Source: an uncultured Paludibaculum sp. (GTDB lineage Bacteria > Acidobacteriota > Terriglobia > Bryobacterales > Bryobacteraceae). Taken from it: DNA of 64,000 nucleotides. A model generated the notes under the pieces. That model had not been told where the DNA came from. It was given only the letters and a program-made list of their open reading frames with translations, and did no database searches. The stretch spans positions 3,258,001 through 3,322,000 of the forward strand of contig NZ_OY762267.1 of NCBI RefSeq assembly GCF_963665245.1. The letters run 5' to 3'. Positions 1-7,743 of this stretch are shown piece by piece (the stretch's first letter is position 1; each line of letters starts with the position of its first letter). The position numbers and the translations under genes were made by a program.

Positions 1-717
1 CGCCAGGCGGTGCGGAGCGAACCAGTGCCGCCGGAACTGGCGGTGAAGATCCGGCAACGGTTGGATGAGGAGCGGGCGCGGGGCTTTGGTTCGTTCTGGA
101 GGATGTATGCCTGGGTGCCCACCGCGGCGGCGCTGATTGTCTGCGTAGCGGCGGGGATCGCCTATCAACAGGGCCATCTGCGGCTCACACCCGGACAGCG
201 GGAGTCGTTTATGGAGTCGGTGCTGGTGAACGTTTCGAACCCCATGCGCCCGGGTATGGACGATCATCTGCATTGTTCGGTGTACGGACGGGTGCCTGCC
301 ACAATTCCTCCTTTGGCGGAAGCCGTGAAGGATCTGCCGCCGCAGTTCAGGGAACTGCTGACGGTGGTGCAGGAGAAGGTCCCGCCGTCGTTCGGCGTGT
401 ACTCGGCCCACCAGTGCACGCGGCACGGGCGCAAGTTCGTGCATATCCAGTTGAAAAGCGACTCGAAGCTGCTGTCGGTGATCGTTACGCGCAGGAGTGT
501 GGACGAATCATTTGTGCGGGATCAGATTGTGCCGGCGCTGACGGAGCGAGGGATTTCGCTGTACGAGGCGCGCTCAAAGCGCTTTGCGATAGCGGCTTTG
601 GAGACTCGGGACTATTTGGCGTATGTGGTCTCGGACCTGGGTGGCGAAGAGAATCGGCAACTGATGCTGGCGATGGCTCCGGGGATGGAGTCGGTGTTGA
701 GGAGGTTGGAGAGCTAA
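1..717 (+). CDS. Single-pass membrane protein, anti-sigma-factor-like (5' end outside window)
   Basis: The frame is open at the left edge, so the true start may lie outside; the first possible start inside is GTG at 10. The visible protein has a short charged N-terminal segment, one membrane segment (about residues 33-51 from GTG 10) and an exported C-terminal domain of about 180 residues. That domain contains a CSVYG/HQCTRHG cysteine pair and a beta-rich stretch (KFVHIQLKSD). This topology is typical of anti-sigma factors encoded behind ECF sigma genes, but no ZAS zinc motif is visible and the upstream neighbour is not in the window. It is clearly paralogous to the next gene: same topology, similarly spaced cysteines, and the matching patterns GRKFVH and GRAFVH. 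The function is inferred. Confidence 0.6.
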   Translation, partial: RQAVRSEPVPPELAVKIRQRLDEERARGFGSFWRMYAWVPTAAALIVCVAAGIAYQQGHLRLTPGQRESFMESVLVNVSNPMRPGMDDHLHCSVYGRVPATIPPLAEAVKDLPPQFRELLTVVQEKVPPSFGVYSAHQCTRHGRKFVHIQLKSDSKLLSVIVTRRSVDESFVRDQIVPALTERGISLYEARSKRFAIAALETRDYLAYVVSDLGGEENRQLMLAMAPGMESVLRRLES

Positions 718-773
718 GTCACATCGCCACGCAGTGAGTCCGCTGACGAGCCGGATCACCCCCTGAGTGCCCC

Positions 774-1451
774 GTGGAGCATCCAATGAATCCCGGCGGC
801 GACGATCCGCCCGAGGTCCGGATCCGGAGAGCGGTGCGCCGCACTCCAGTCGATCCGACGCTGCACGCCCGAGTGCGGGCATCGGTGGAACGGACGCGGA
901 GACCGCCTTGCCGGAGGCCGGCGCTGTGGCTGGCTCTGGCCGCGATCCCGGCTTTGCTGTTGATGGTTCTGAATCGCGTTGAGGCTCCGCTGCACGATCT
1001 GGCGCAGTTGGCCGCGAATCAGCATGCTGCCTGTGCGGTGGCGCGGATCCTGCCGGTGCGACCTCTGGATGCCGCCGCTGAGCCGGTGCGGGCTCGCGTG
1101 GCCGAAAAGACTCCGGCGCCGTTTCACGTTCTGGACGGCCATCTGTGCAGGATGGGCGGGCGGGCATTCGTGCATGTGGTTCTCGGCCGGGGCAACAGCC
1201 GTATCTCTCTACTGATGACGGACCTGGGTCGGGGCGAGAAGGTGGCTTCGCGCTGGGACGTGCCGGTTCCACGGTCCGGCTACCAGGTGAGCAGCCAGAC
1301 AGTGGGCCGGAGGGCCGTGTTTCTCGTTTCGGATCTGTCGATGGAGGCCCACGAGGAATTGGCACGCGCATTCCACGGTACACTTTCGGTCTCATTGCGG
1401 CCGGGTTTACCGATGAGGCTTGCGAGGGAGATCTACTGCTTTGCCGATTGA
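774..1451 (+). CDS. Single-pass membrane protein, paralogue of the preceding gene
   Basis: This 225-residue protein starts with GTG at 774 (ATG at 786 is an alternative). It has a basic N-terminus, a membrane segment at about residues 50-65 (ALWLALAAIPALLLMVL) and an extracytoplasmic domain with two cysteines in the patterns HAACAV and HLCRMGG, followed by GRAFVHVVL. The order of features matches the upstream gene, so the two are probably tandem duplicates. An anti-sigma or membrane-tethered regulatory role is possible but not proven. Its stop codon overlaps the start of fliS, so it belongs to the flagellar transcription unit at least by position. Confidence 0.6.
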   Translation: MEHPMNPGGDDPPEVRIRRAVRRTPVDPTLHARVRASVERTRRPPCRRPALWLALAAIPALLLMVLNRVEAPLHDLAQLAANQHAACAVARILPVRPLDAAAEPVRARVAEKTPAPFHVLDGHLCRMGGRAFVHVVLGRGNSRISLLMTDLGRGEKVASRWDVPVPRSGYQVSSQTVGRRAVFLVSDLSMEAHEELARAFHGTLSVSLRPGLPMRLAREIYCFAD

Positions 1452-1953
1452 CGCCCAGGACTCCTACTTGGAGAGCCGCATCCTCACTGCCGACGGAATT
1501 CAACTGGTGCAGATCCTGTATCAGGCCGCGATTGACTCGGTCGAATTGGCGCGCGAATGTCTGCATCGACGGGACATTGCGGGCCGTTCGAAGGCAATTA
1601 CGAAGGCCTACGAGATCGTCATGGAACTAGAGGTCTCACTAGACCTCGAGGCCGGCGGTGAGCTGAGCCGGAATCTGCTGGAGACCTACTGCTATTTGAG
1701 GAGCCGGCTGCTGGCCGCGAATCTGGAGCAGAGCGAGCCTCCGTTGGAGGAGGTAGCGCGGCTGCTGCGTGTGATTCTCGAGGCGTGGCTCGAATGCAAG
1801 GAGACCGGGCCGGCGCGACAGCAGCAGGCGGCGATCGAGCATGCGCCCGACCTTGGCAGTGAGTGTGAGTGGCAGGGCTATTCGGGCGGATATGCACCGT
1901 CGTATCCACCAATCGCGGAGCCGCAGGAGTATCACGTCTCCGTCACCTATTGA
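1441..1953 (+). CDS. fliS: Flagellar export chaperone FliS
   Basis: FliS binds the C-terminal D0 helix of flagellin in the cytosol, prevents premature polymerisation and delivers it to the flagellar export gate. The sequence shows the family pattern: an N-terminal SYLESRILTADGIQLVQILY segment, a KAYEIVMELEVSLDLEAGGE helix pair and a late LLRVILEAWLE helix. The start chosen is TTG at 1441, because GGGAG lies about ten bases upstream and the conserved N-terminus begins directly after it. It overlaps the preceding stop codon by 11 bases. The protein is about 170 residues, longer than the usual 125-135, owing to a Gly/Tyr/Pro-rich tail of about 40 residues. The flagellin and fliD genes downstream agree with the role. 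Confidence 0.85.
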   Translation: MPIDAQDSYLESRILTADGIQLVQILYQAAIDSVELARECLHRRDIAGRSKAITKAYEIVMELEVSLDLEAGGELSRNLLETYCYLRSRLLAANLEQSEPPLEEVARLLRVILEAWLECKETGPARQQQAAIEHAPDLGSECEWQGYSGGYAPSYPPIAEPQEYHVSVTY

Positions 1954-2005
1954 CCTGACTCCGCCGGGGAGGCGCGTAAATGGGTACTCCGTGTGCCGCA
2001 CGGAT

Positions 2006-2022
2006 TTGGTGCTTGAGTTGCA
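2006..2022 (+). promoter_or_regulatory. Sigma-54-type promoter upstream of fliW
   Basis: The sequence TTGGTGCTTGAGTTGCA carries the invariant GG (-24) and GC (-12) of sigma-54 promoters separated by ten bases, and a full TTGCA -12 box. It lies 43 bases before the fliW start in the 111-base gap after fliS. Flagellar genes are common sigma-54 targets. No activator site was identified nearby. Confidence 0.5.
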
Positions 2023-2064
2023 GTCTATTGGACGAGTGTTCCGAATAGGAACGAATTTGTTCAA

Positions 2065-2517
2065 ATGCCAGCAATCCAAACAGCATATTTCGAGGAAGTG
2101 ACTTTTCCGGAGACCAGCGTGATCCGTTTTGAACGCGGCCTTCCCGGATTTGAACACGAGACGGAGTTTGTCTCCATCTCGAGGGAAGACTGCGAGCCGC
2201 TGATCTTCCTGCAGAGCGTCAAGACGCCGAAGCTCTGTTTCGTGACCATGCCGGTGCAGCCGCTCTGCCCGGATTATCGCGTCGACATGCAATCCGACGA
2301 ACTGGAAGCACTGGGCTTGGCAGAGGGCCAGCCCCCCAGCATCGGCAGCGAACTCGCCTGCCTGGCCATCATTTCCGTGACTGAGGACGGCCCGCCCACG
2401 GCCAATCTGATGGCACCGTTGGTGATTCACGTCTCCACCAGTCGCGCGGTGCAGGTCATTCAGAGCAACCCCGCGTATGAATTGCGTCATCCCGTTGGAG
2501 GAGTCGCGTGCTCGTGA
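2065..2517 (+). CDS. fliW: Flagellar assembly factor FliW
   Basis: FliW binds either flagellin or CsrA. When flagellin leaves the cell, free FliW sequesters CsrA and relieves repression of flagellin translation. The 150-residue protein shows the family signatures: an early IRFERGLPGFE stretch, the FLQS core, and a late ANLMAPLVIHVSTSRAVQVI segment. The length is normal for the family. The start is ATG 2065, with AGGA about 14 bases upstream. The gene overlaps csrA by ten bases, as in other genomes where the two act together, and the flagellin gene follows immediately, so the whole FliW-CsrA-flagellin loop is encoded in order. Confidence 0.95.
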   Translation: MPAIQTAYFEEVTFPETSVIRFERGLPGFEHETEFVSISREDCEPLIFLQSVKTPKLCFVTMPVQPLCPDYRVDMQSDELEALGLAEGQPPSIGSELACLAIISVTEDGPPTANLMAPLVIHVSTSRAVQVIQSNPAYELRHPVGGVACS

Positions 2518-2786
2518 TGCAGCGCCGGCAGGGCGACACCATCCTGATTGGCGACGAGATCGAGATTCAAATTCTGGAGAGCACGCGGTCGCATGTGAAG
2601 CTGGGCCTGATTGTGCCCAAGAAGCTGCCGATTGTGCGAGGCGAGATCCGCAAAGTGAGCGAACAGAACCGGTCGGCGGCGCAGGGGGCCGGGGTGGAGC
2701 CGCCGGCTCTACTGGCATTGCGGCTGCGATCTGAGATGGGCTTGGTCTGCGCGGGAGAGCGAGTTGCGCCTCCCAGACCGAAGTAA
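2508..2786 (+). CDS. csrA: Carbon storage regulator CsrA (translational repressor)
   Basis: CsrA is a dimeric RNA-binding protein that recognises GGA in hairpin loops and blocks ribosome access. The N-terminus (MLVMQRRQGDTILIGDEIEI) and the VRGEI segment are diagnostic. The start is GTG 2508, set by GGAGGAG nine bases upstream and by the conserved first residues; it overlaps the fliW stop. At 92 residues it is about 25-30 longer than typical CsrA, with a Pro/Ala/Leu-rich C-terminal extension after the RNA-binding core. Longer CsrA tails are known where FliW binds allosterically. Its likely target, the flagellin leader hairpin, lies just downstream. Confidence 0.93.
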   Translation: MLVMQRRQGDTILIGDEIEIQILESTRSHVKLGLIVPKKLPIVRGEIRKVSEQNRSAAQGAGVEPPALLALRLRSEMGLVCAGERVAPPRPK

Positions 2787-2804
2787 GGGGTAAGGGCGGT
2801 TGAC

Positions 2805-2830
2805 CTGAGATTCTTTCTCAGTTCTTTTTT
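2805..2830 (+). terminator. Intrinsic terminator after csrA
   Basis: A perfect six-base stem, CTGAGA and TCTCAG, with a five-base loop is followed directly by TTCTTTTTT. It sits 18 bases after the csrA stop and before the flagellin promoter, which would separate the regulatory genes from flagellin transcription. The stem is short, so termination may be partial. Confidence 0.6.
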
Positions 2831-2850
2831 CCTCACCATCCGCGCACCCG

Positions 2851-2858
2851 GCCGATAT
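2851..2858 (+). promoter_or_regulatory. Sigma-28 (FliA) -10 box for flagellin
   Basis: GCCGATAT matches seven of eight positions of the FliA -10 consensus GCCGATAA. It lies 91 bases before the flagellin ATG, downstream of the csrA terminator. The -35 region (around 2832) is a poor match to TAAA, so the call rests on the -10 box and context. Confidence 0.45.
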
Positions 2859-2893
2859 GGGCAGTGACTTCGAGTGGAACGAAGCCCGAAGCC

Positions 2894-2930
2894 GCCGGAA
2901 GGAATGTCCGGCACTCCCCGCAAAAAGGAT
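2894..2930 (+). promoter_or_regulatory. CsrA-binding hairpin and second GGA site in the flagellin leader
   Basis: A perfect hairpin, GCCGGA (2894-2899) and TCCGGC (2907-2912), presents AGGAATG in its loop; this is the preferred CsrA target, GGA in a loop. A second GGA, in AAAAAGGAT (2922-2930), is the only ribosome-binding-like sequence before the flagellin ATG at 2942. Two sites with one over the ribosome-binding site is the arrangement known for the Bacillus subtilis hag leader. Direct binding is inferred. Confidence 0.7.
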
Positions 2931-2941
2931 TTGCCAATCGT

Positions 2942-5671
2942 ATGTTTTCGATTCAGACCAACGTAAATTCGCTCATCGCGCAGGAGAACATGCGCGTGAA
3001 CGGTGACTTCCAGAGCAAGACCATCCAGCGCCTCACCTCTGGCTACCGCATCAATCAATCTGGCGACGATGCCGCCGGCCTGGCCGTGGCGAACAAGTTC
3101 CGCAGCGACGTGGCGGAACTCTCACAGGGCGTCCGCAATGCGAACGACGGCATCAGCACACTGCAGATCATCGACGGCGGCATGAACAACATCTCCAAGA
3201 TGATTGACCGGTTGAAGACGCTTGCCTCGCAATCCGCCTCGGAGACCTTCACTGGCGACCGGAAGGTGCTGAATGACGAGTTCCAGACGCTGCTGAAGGA
3301 AATTGACCGTCAGGCGCAGGCCGTCGGTCTCGACCAGGGCGGTTTGTACGCGAAGTCGCTGTCGGTGTTCGTCGGCGGCGGGCGCAGCGCGGCTCTCGGT
3401 GCGGTGGACACCAGCAACGGAACGGTGAAGCTTGATCTCGCCGCCGCGGCGGTGGACACCAAGAGCCTCAGCCTGAAGGGCATGCAGGCCGTTGCCGGCT
3501 CCGATACGACGGATATCGGCACCGGGTCGGCTACCCACACAGTGGCCGACATTCTGGCCGACAACGGAAACACGACGGATCTGGCCGGCTACACGAACTT
3601 CTACATCTCGGGCGCCGGGTTCTCGGATGACAACAAGGTCAAGGTCGCGGTCAACATGACCGGGGTCAGCGACATCGACACTCTGGCGACCGCGATTAAC
3701 GACGCTATCGACCAGGCGGCCACCGGCGGAAGTTCGGCCGCGACCGCATTCAAGAACGCCGGTGTCTCGGCCTCGGTCTATACCAACGAAAACGGCGGCA
3801 AGCAACTGGCCTTCAATTCCTCGTACGCACCCATCCAGGTGCAAGCAGGCGATGTGATGGCCAATGCGTTGATGGGCAACTTCAGTACCGTGGGCGGTGA
3901 TCCCGCCACGCGTGGCGCGGCCATGTCGTCGTCGGTTCATGGTGTCAACACCACCGCGGGCACCCTGGGCGCCGGCGATGTGACGGTGCGCATTGTGGGG
4001 GGCGGACTGAGCAGCCCGGTGGACATCAAATTGGACGGCGGCCAGACGACGGCCAGCGCCATCGCTTCGCTCACGTCACAGATCAGTGCCAACGCCGATC
4101 TCGTGGCGGCGGGCCTGAGCGTGAGTAGCGGTGCGGTCGGTTCGAGCCCACTCACGTTCACCAATAGCCGCGGTGACAAGTTTAGTGTTCAGGCCTCCGG
4201 CGACACCACCAACCTGCTGGGCCTCGGCTCCTTCAACAGTGGGGCGGCGAACGCCGTGGACTACACCACACTCTCCGGAACCGTCTACACAGCTTCCACC
4301 ACAAGCGACACTTCGACCCTCGAGATCTCGCTGAACGGCGGAGCTGCCGAGCAGATCACGGTGGACCTGACAGCGGGCAATGCCTCGGCAGCCAAGGAAC
4401 TGTCAGGCGTGGTGGGATCCAATGACATTGACGGCACCAACGACACGCTGAACCTCACCATTGACGGACAGAGCGTAGCAGTCTCGCTGACGCACAACAC
4501 CGGTGTCAGTGAGCTTACCGTAGCGGGAGAAATTCAAGCCGCGGTCGACGGAGCGGGTCTGACGGGTGGCGCGCATGCGACCGTCTCGGTCACTCAGGAT
4601 GGACGCATCCAAATCGAGAACGACAACAAGGGCGGCGCGCACACACTGCTGGCCGCAGGGAACGCAGTCAGCAGCGGCTTGCTCGCCTTCACCCTCACCG
4701 CAGGCTCCAACCGCACTGCCGGTGATATCGCTGACAACATCAATCAACAGATCGCCGCCAGCTCCAACCTGCAGAAGGCCGGCTTGAAGGCGACCGTCGA
4801 TGCCGGCGCGCTGAAGCTGGATTCCAACGGCACGTTCTTCCGTGTCAATGGCGGAGCCGTGACGGGGGACGCCAACATCGGCTTCGGTGTCTCCGCCTCT
4901 TCCTTCACTGGTGCGGCAGCCACCGATCTGGCGGCCACCACGTCGGCGCGCGCTTCGGTGGACTCCAACGGCGCGCAACAGACCAGTTCGATGGCCTTCA
5001 CCGCACCGACTTATGCCACCGACAGTCAGACGCTCACCGTCTCTGTCAACGACGCCGACGGGAACATTCAGTCGCAGGTGATCAGCCTGCACAACGACAC
5101 CACGGCGCGTTCGGCTCGCAGTATTGACGAGGCCGTGGCCGCCATCAACAAGCAGTTGCAGCAGTCCAACATCGCGGCGCTGCAAGGGATTGTCGCCGTG
5201 AAAGAGAACGTCTCCGGGACGGAGAAGATCAACTTCCTCAGCAGCGGCAACTCGTTCCAGGTGAGCGCCAGCGGCACGACCAACAGCGCTGGTGTCGATG
5301 GCAACGGCACGGCGGCCGGCACGGCCGGATCGGTCGAGTCGGAGGTTGCGGGCGACGTCAGCAGCACGATCTCGATCGACTCGATGTCGAACGCCCTGAA
5401 GGCCGTGACTTCGATCTCGGCCGCCATCACGAAGCTCGGTTCCGCCCAGGCCGCCGTCGGCCGCGGCCAGAACCAGTTGAGCTACGCCCTTTCGCTGGCG
5501 CAGTCTCAGATCTCCAGTTTCTCGGCCGCTGAGTCCCGCATCCGGGACGCCGACGTGGCCTCCGAAGCCGCCAATCTGACCAAGGCGCAGGTTCTGCAGC
5601 AGGCCGCCGTGGCCGCCATGGCGCAAGCCAATTCGGCGCCGCAGGTCATTCTCTCCCTGCTCCGCGGTTAG
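2942..5671 (+). CDS. fliC: Flagellin, very large form
   Basis: This is the structural protein of the flagellar filament, exported through the flagellar type III system. The N-terminal D0/D1 region (about residues 1-150) is canonical (FSIQTNVNSLIAQENM, then RLTSGYRINQSGDDAAGLA). The C-terminal D1/D0 region (about the last 95 residues) is also canonical (AAESRIRDADVASEAANLTK, ending in QVILSLLRG). Between them lies an expanded, low-cysteine, Ser/Thr/Ala/Gly-rich D2/D3 region of about 660 residues, giving 909 residues in total against 270-500 for common flagellins. The start is ATG 2942, where the conserved N-terminus begins; an upstream in-frame start at 2864 is not conserved and would place the CsrA hairpin in coding sequence. 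Regulation is probably by FliA, CsrA and FliW. Confidence 0.95.
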   Translation: MFSIQTNVNSLIAQENMRVNGDFQSKTIQRLTSGYRINQSGDDAAGLAVANKFRSDVAELSQGVRNANDGISTLQIIDGGMNNISKMIDRLKTLASQSASETFTGDRKVLNDEFQTLLKEIDRQAQAVGLDQGGLYAKSLSVFVGGGRSAALGAVDTSNGTVKLDLAAAAVDTKSLSLKGMQAVAGSDTTDIGTGSATHTVADILADNGNTTDLAGYTNFYISGAGFSDDNKVKVAVNMTGVSDIDTLATAINDAIDQAATGGSSAATAFKNAGVSASVYTNENGGKQLAFNSSYAPIQVQAGDVMANALMGNFSTVGGDPATRGAAMSSSVHGVNTTAGTLGAGDVTVRIVGGGLSSPVDIKLDGGQTTASAIASLTSQISANADLVAAGLSVSSGAVGSSPLTFTNSRGDKFSVQASGDTTNLLGLGSFNSGAANAVDYTTLSGTVYTASTTSDTSTLEISLNGGAAEQITVDLTAGNASAAKELSGVVGSNDIDGTNDTLNLTIDGQSVAVSLTHNTGVSELTVAGEIQAAVDGAGLTGGAHATVSVTQDGRIQIENDNKGGAHTLLAAGNAVSSGLLAFTLTAGSNRTAGDIADNINQQIAASSNLQKAGLKATVDAGALKLDSNGTFFRVNGGAVTGDANIGFGVSASSFTGAAATDLAATTSARASVDSNGAQQTSSMAFTAPTYATDSQTLTVSVNDADGNIQSQVISLHNDTTARSARSIDEAVAAINKQLQQSNIAALQGIVAVKENVSGTEKINFLSSGNSFQVSASGTTNSAGVDGNGTAAGTAGSVESEVAGDVSSTISIDSMSNALKAVTSISAAITKLGSAQAAVGRGQNQLSYALSLAQSQISSFSAAESRIRDADVASEAANLTKAQVLQQAAVAAMAQANSAPQVILSLLRG

Positions 5672-5700
5672 CTCGTCAACGTCCGCTAACAACCCGAGTC

Positions 5701-5729
5701 GGACCGGGCGGTGGTAAGCCGTCCGGTCC
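5701..5729 (+). other. Hairpin between flagellin and fliD
   Basis: GGACCGGGCGG and CCGTCCGGTCC form an 11-base stem with one G-U pair and a 7-base loop. It has no T tract and ends nine bases before the fliD ATG, a gene with no clear ribosome-binding site. It could be a partial terminator, an mRNA-stability element protecting the flagellin message, or a translational brake on fliD. Confidence 0.5.
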
Positions 5730-5738
5730 GGACATATT

Positions 5739-7439
5739 ATGAGCACCATCTTCAACGGAAACAGCCGGTACGCCGCGGATTTCCAGACCATCATCGATCG
5801 GACCGTGGCTATTGCGTCGATGCCTCTCAGCCAGCTCAATACGCAGAAGACGGGGCTGACGGACGAGTCGACGGCGTTGCAGAGCCTGGACACCAAGTTC
5901 CAGGCCCTGCAGACGGCGCTCTCCACACTGGACGATGCGATGGGGAGCGGGGCGATCGGCGCCACGTTGACGGACACCTCGACGGTCACCGCCTCCATCT
6001 CCAGCGGCGCGCTGGAAGGTACCTATACGATTGAGGTGCTAGATCAGGGCGCTTACACCACTACGCTCACGTCCGATGCCGGGCCGCGGCCGGTCGACTA
6101 TCCGGCGAGCCAGAGCTTGAGTAAACTCGCGGCACCGGCGTTCACTTTGACCGTCGGCTCGAACGACTACCAGCTCAGTCCGGCCACCAATACATTGCAG
6201 GGCCTGGTGGATGCCATCAACGCCGAGCCCGGAGCCAATGTGCAAGCCTCCGTTGTGAATGCCGGCACGGCTTCGACGCCGGACTACCGATTGTCGATCG
6301 TGAGTACGGAACCGGGCGATGTTGCCATCCAGCTAAACGACGGCTCCATGGACCTGTTGACGGAGCAGGCGCACGGAGACGCGGAAGGCGGAGTGACGTC
6401 CGCACAGAGCTCCCTGCCCGGTCCGAATGTCGTCACAAACCCGGACGCCCAGAGCCTGAGCAACCTGGTTTCTCCGCATTTCAGTCTCACTGTGGGATCC
6501 AGTACGTTCACCGTCAGTCCGGCCAAGAACACACTCAGTGGCCTGGTGGAGGCGATCAACGCCAACTCCCTCAATGGGGTGCGGGCCACGGTGGTGAACG
6601 TTGGATCGAACACGGCGCCGGACTACCGGCTGTCGCTCAAGGCCTCGAAGTTAGGGGACTTTGCGGTCACGTTGACGGATGGGGCCATTCAATTGCAAGC
6701 GGAACAGGTGCGGGGCCAGCTGGCCTCCTACAAGGTAAATGGATCCAGCAACTTGGCGCAAAGTGATTCGCGTTCGGTCACAATTGCGCCGGGACTGAGT
6801 GTGAATCTGATCGGCGTGAGTAAGGCGGGCAGCCCCACCAGCATTACGCTTACTCGAGAGAGCTCTGCGGTTTCCAACGCTTTGGCGGCGCTGGTGAACA
6901 GCTACAACGCGGCTGTGGACGAGGTGGACAAACATCACGGCACAGCGGGCGGCGCACTGTCCGGCCAGGGAGTTATCCGAAATCTTTCCAGTGCCTTACA
7001 GAAGATAACCGGCCATCTGGAATCCGGCACCGGTGTCAACTCATTGGTGGCCATGGGCATCAGTCTGGACCAGACGGGGCACATGGCCTTCAACGAAATG
7101 TCCTTTCTGGCGGCGAATTTCGCTGACGCGGCGGGTGTGACAAACTTCCTGGGCTCAGCTTCGACTAAGGGGTTTCTGCAGGCGGCCACTTCGGTAATAA
7201 ATGAGGTCGAAGATACAGTCACTGGAACGCTGAAATCTGCGATGAATGCAGTGGATGGCCAAACCAAAGCTCTAGACAGCCAGATTGCCGACAAGCAAAG
7301 TTACATTGACCAGATGAGATCGGATCTGGAGCAGCGGATGGCGGCGGCGGATGCCCTGGTGGCGACGCTGGAACAGCAGTACAACTACATCAGCCAAGTG
7401 CTGGACTCGATGAACTCAGTGACCTCGACCTACGAATAA
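5739..7439 (+). CDS. fliD: Flagellar filament cap protein FliD (HAP2)
   Basis: FliD forms the pentameric cap that guides flagellin folding at the filament tip. The N-terminus (YAADFQTIIDRTVAIASMPL) and the C-terminal coiled-coil region (DGQTKALDSQIADKQSYIDQ, then ALVATLEQQYNYISQVLDSM) match FliD ends. At 566 residues it is somewhat larger than usual (450-480), because the middle holds two copies of an 89-residue segment (residues 125-213 and 238-326). It lies 67 bases after flagellin on the same strand, separated by a hairpin. Identification is firm from the ends and the context. Confidence 0.92.
   Translation: MSTIFNGNSRYAADFQTIIDRTVAIASMPLSQLNTQKTGLTDESTALQSLDTKFQALQTALSTLDDAMGSGAIGATLTDTSTVTASISSGALEGTYTIEVLDQGAYTTTLTSDAGPRPVDYPASQSLSKLAAPAFTLTVGSNDYQLSPATNTLQGLVDAINAEPGANVQASVVNAGTASTPDYRLSIVSTEPGDVAIQLNDGSMDLLTEQAHGDAEGGVTSAQSSLPGPNVVTNPDAQSLSNLVSPHFSLTVGSSTFTVSPAKNTLSGLVEAINANSLNGVRATVVNVGSNTAPDYRLSLKASKLGDFAVTLTDGAIQLQAEQVRGQLASYKVNGSSNLAQSDSRSVTIAPGLSVNLIGVSKAGSPTSITLTRESSAVSNALAALVNSYNAAVDEVDKHHGTAGGALSGQGVIRNLSSALQKITGHLESGTGVNSLVAMGISLDQTGHMAFNEMSFLAANFADAAGVTNFLGSASTKGFLQAATSVINEVEDTVTGTLKSAMNAVDGQTKALDSQIADKQSYIDQMRSDLEQRMAAADALVATLEQQYNYISQVLDSMNSVTSTYE
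6111..6716 (+). repeat. Tandem duplication inside fliD
   Basis: Two 267-base units (6111-6377 and 6450-6716) encode paralogous 89-residue segments. Both begin QSLS-x-L, continue with LTVGS and NTL-x-GLV-[DE]-AIN, then PDYRLS, and end EQ-x2-G. They are separated by 24 residues. The duplication enlarges the variable D2/D3 head of the cap protein. Confidence 0.85.
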
Positions 7440-7440
7440 C

Positions 7441-7728
7441 ATGAATGAGACAATCGACCGCATGAAAGACGAGTTCCGCCGGGCGATCACCGCGGAACGG
7501 CACGGTGAGGCCGAACGTGTTTCCACCGCACTCCTGGACATCCTGGCCGTCAGTTACCGCTCTGACGTTCGGCAATGGGAACAGGCACTCGAACTCTGGC
7601 ATTGGGCACAGCGTACTGCCCGGGCCCAACGATCCCACCTGGCACGAGAGCAGGAGGCCTCCCAGCCAGTGGCCGCTTATGGCTCGCGACGCTTTCGCAT
7701 GACCAGTACATTCATCGTTGAAGGCTAG
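7441..7728 (+). CDS. Small protein downstream of fliD, unknown
   Basis: This 95-residue, mostly helical, soluble protein is rich in Arg, Glu and Ala, with no signal peptide or membrane segment. Its ATG follows the fliD stop by one base, so it is almost certainly co-translated. Position and size suggest a flagellar chaperone such as FliT or FlgN, which often follow fliD/fliS. No diagnostic residues can be pointed to, so this is only a suggestion. Its stop lies 15 bases from the stop of the convergent glycoside-hydrolase-like gene. Confidence 0.6.
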   Translation: MNETIDRMKDEFRRAITAERHGEAERVSTALLDILAVSYRSDVRQWEQALELWHWAQRTARAQRSHLAREQEASQPVAAYGSRRFRMTSTFIVEG

Positions 7729-7743
7729 CGGGCTTGGTGGCAA

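Noticed and set aside
1639..2718. 359-codon minus-strand open frame over fliS, fliW and csrA
   Set aside because: Overlaps three clear genes with operon overlaps; no recognisable features.
4403..5998. 531-codon minus-strand open frame inside flagellin and fliD
   Set aside because: Shadow of the real flagellin frame; Arg/Gly/Val-rich with no motif.
7441..7728. Calling this fliT
   Set aside because: Position fits, but no diagnostic residues are visible, so the gene is left unnamed.
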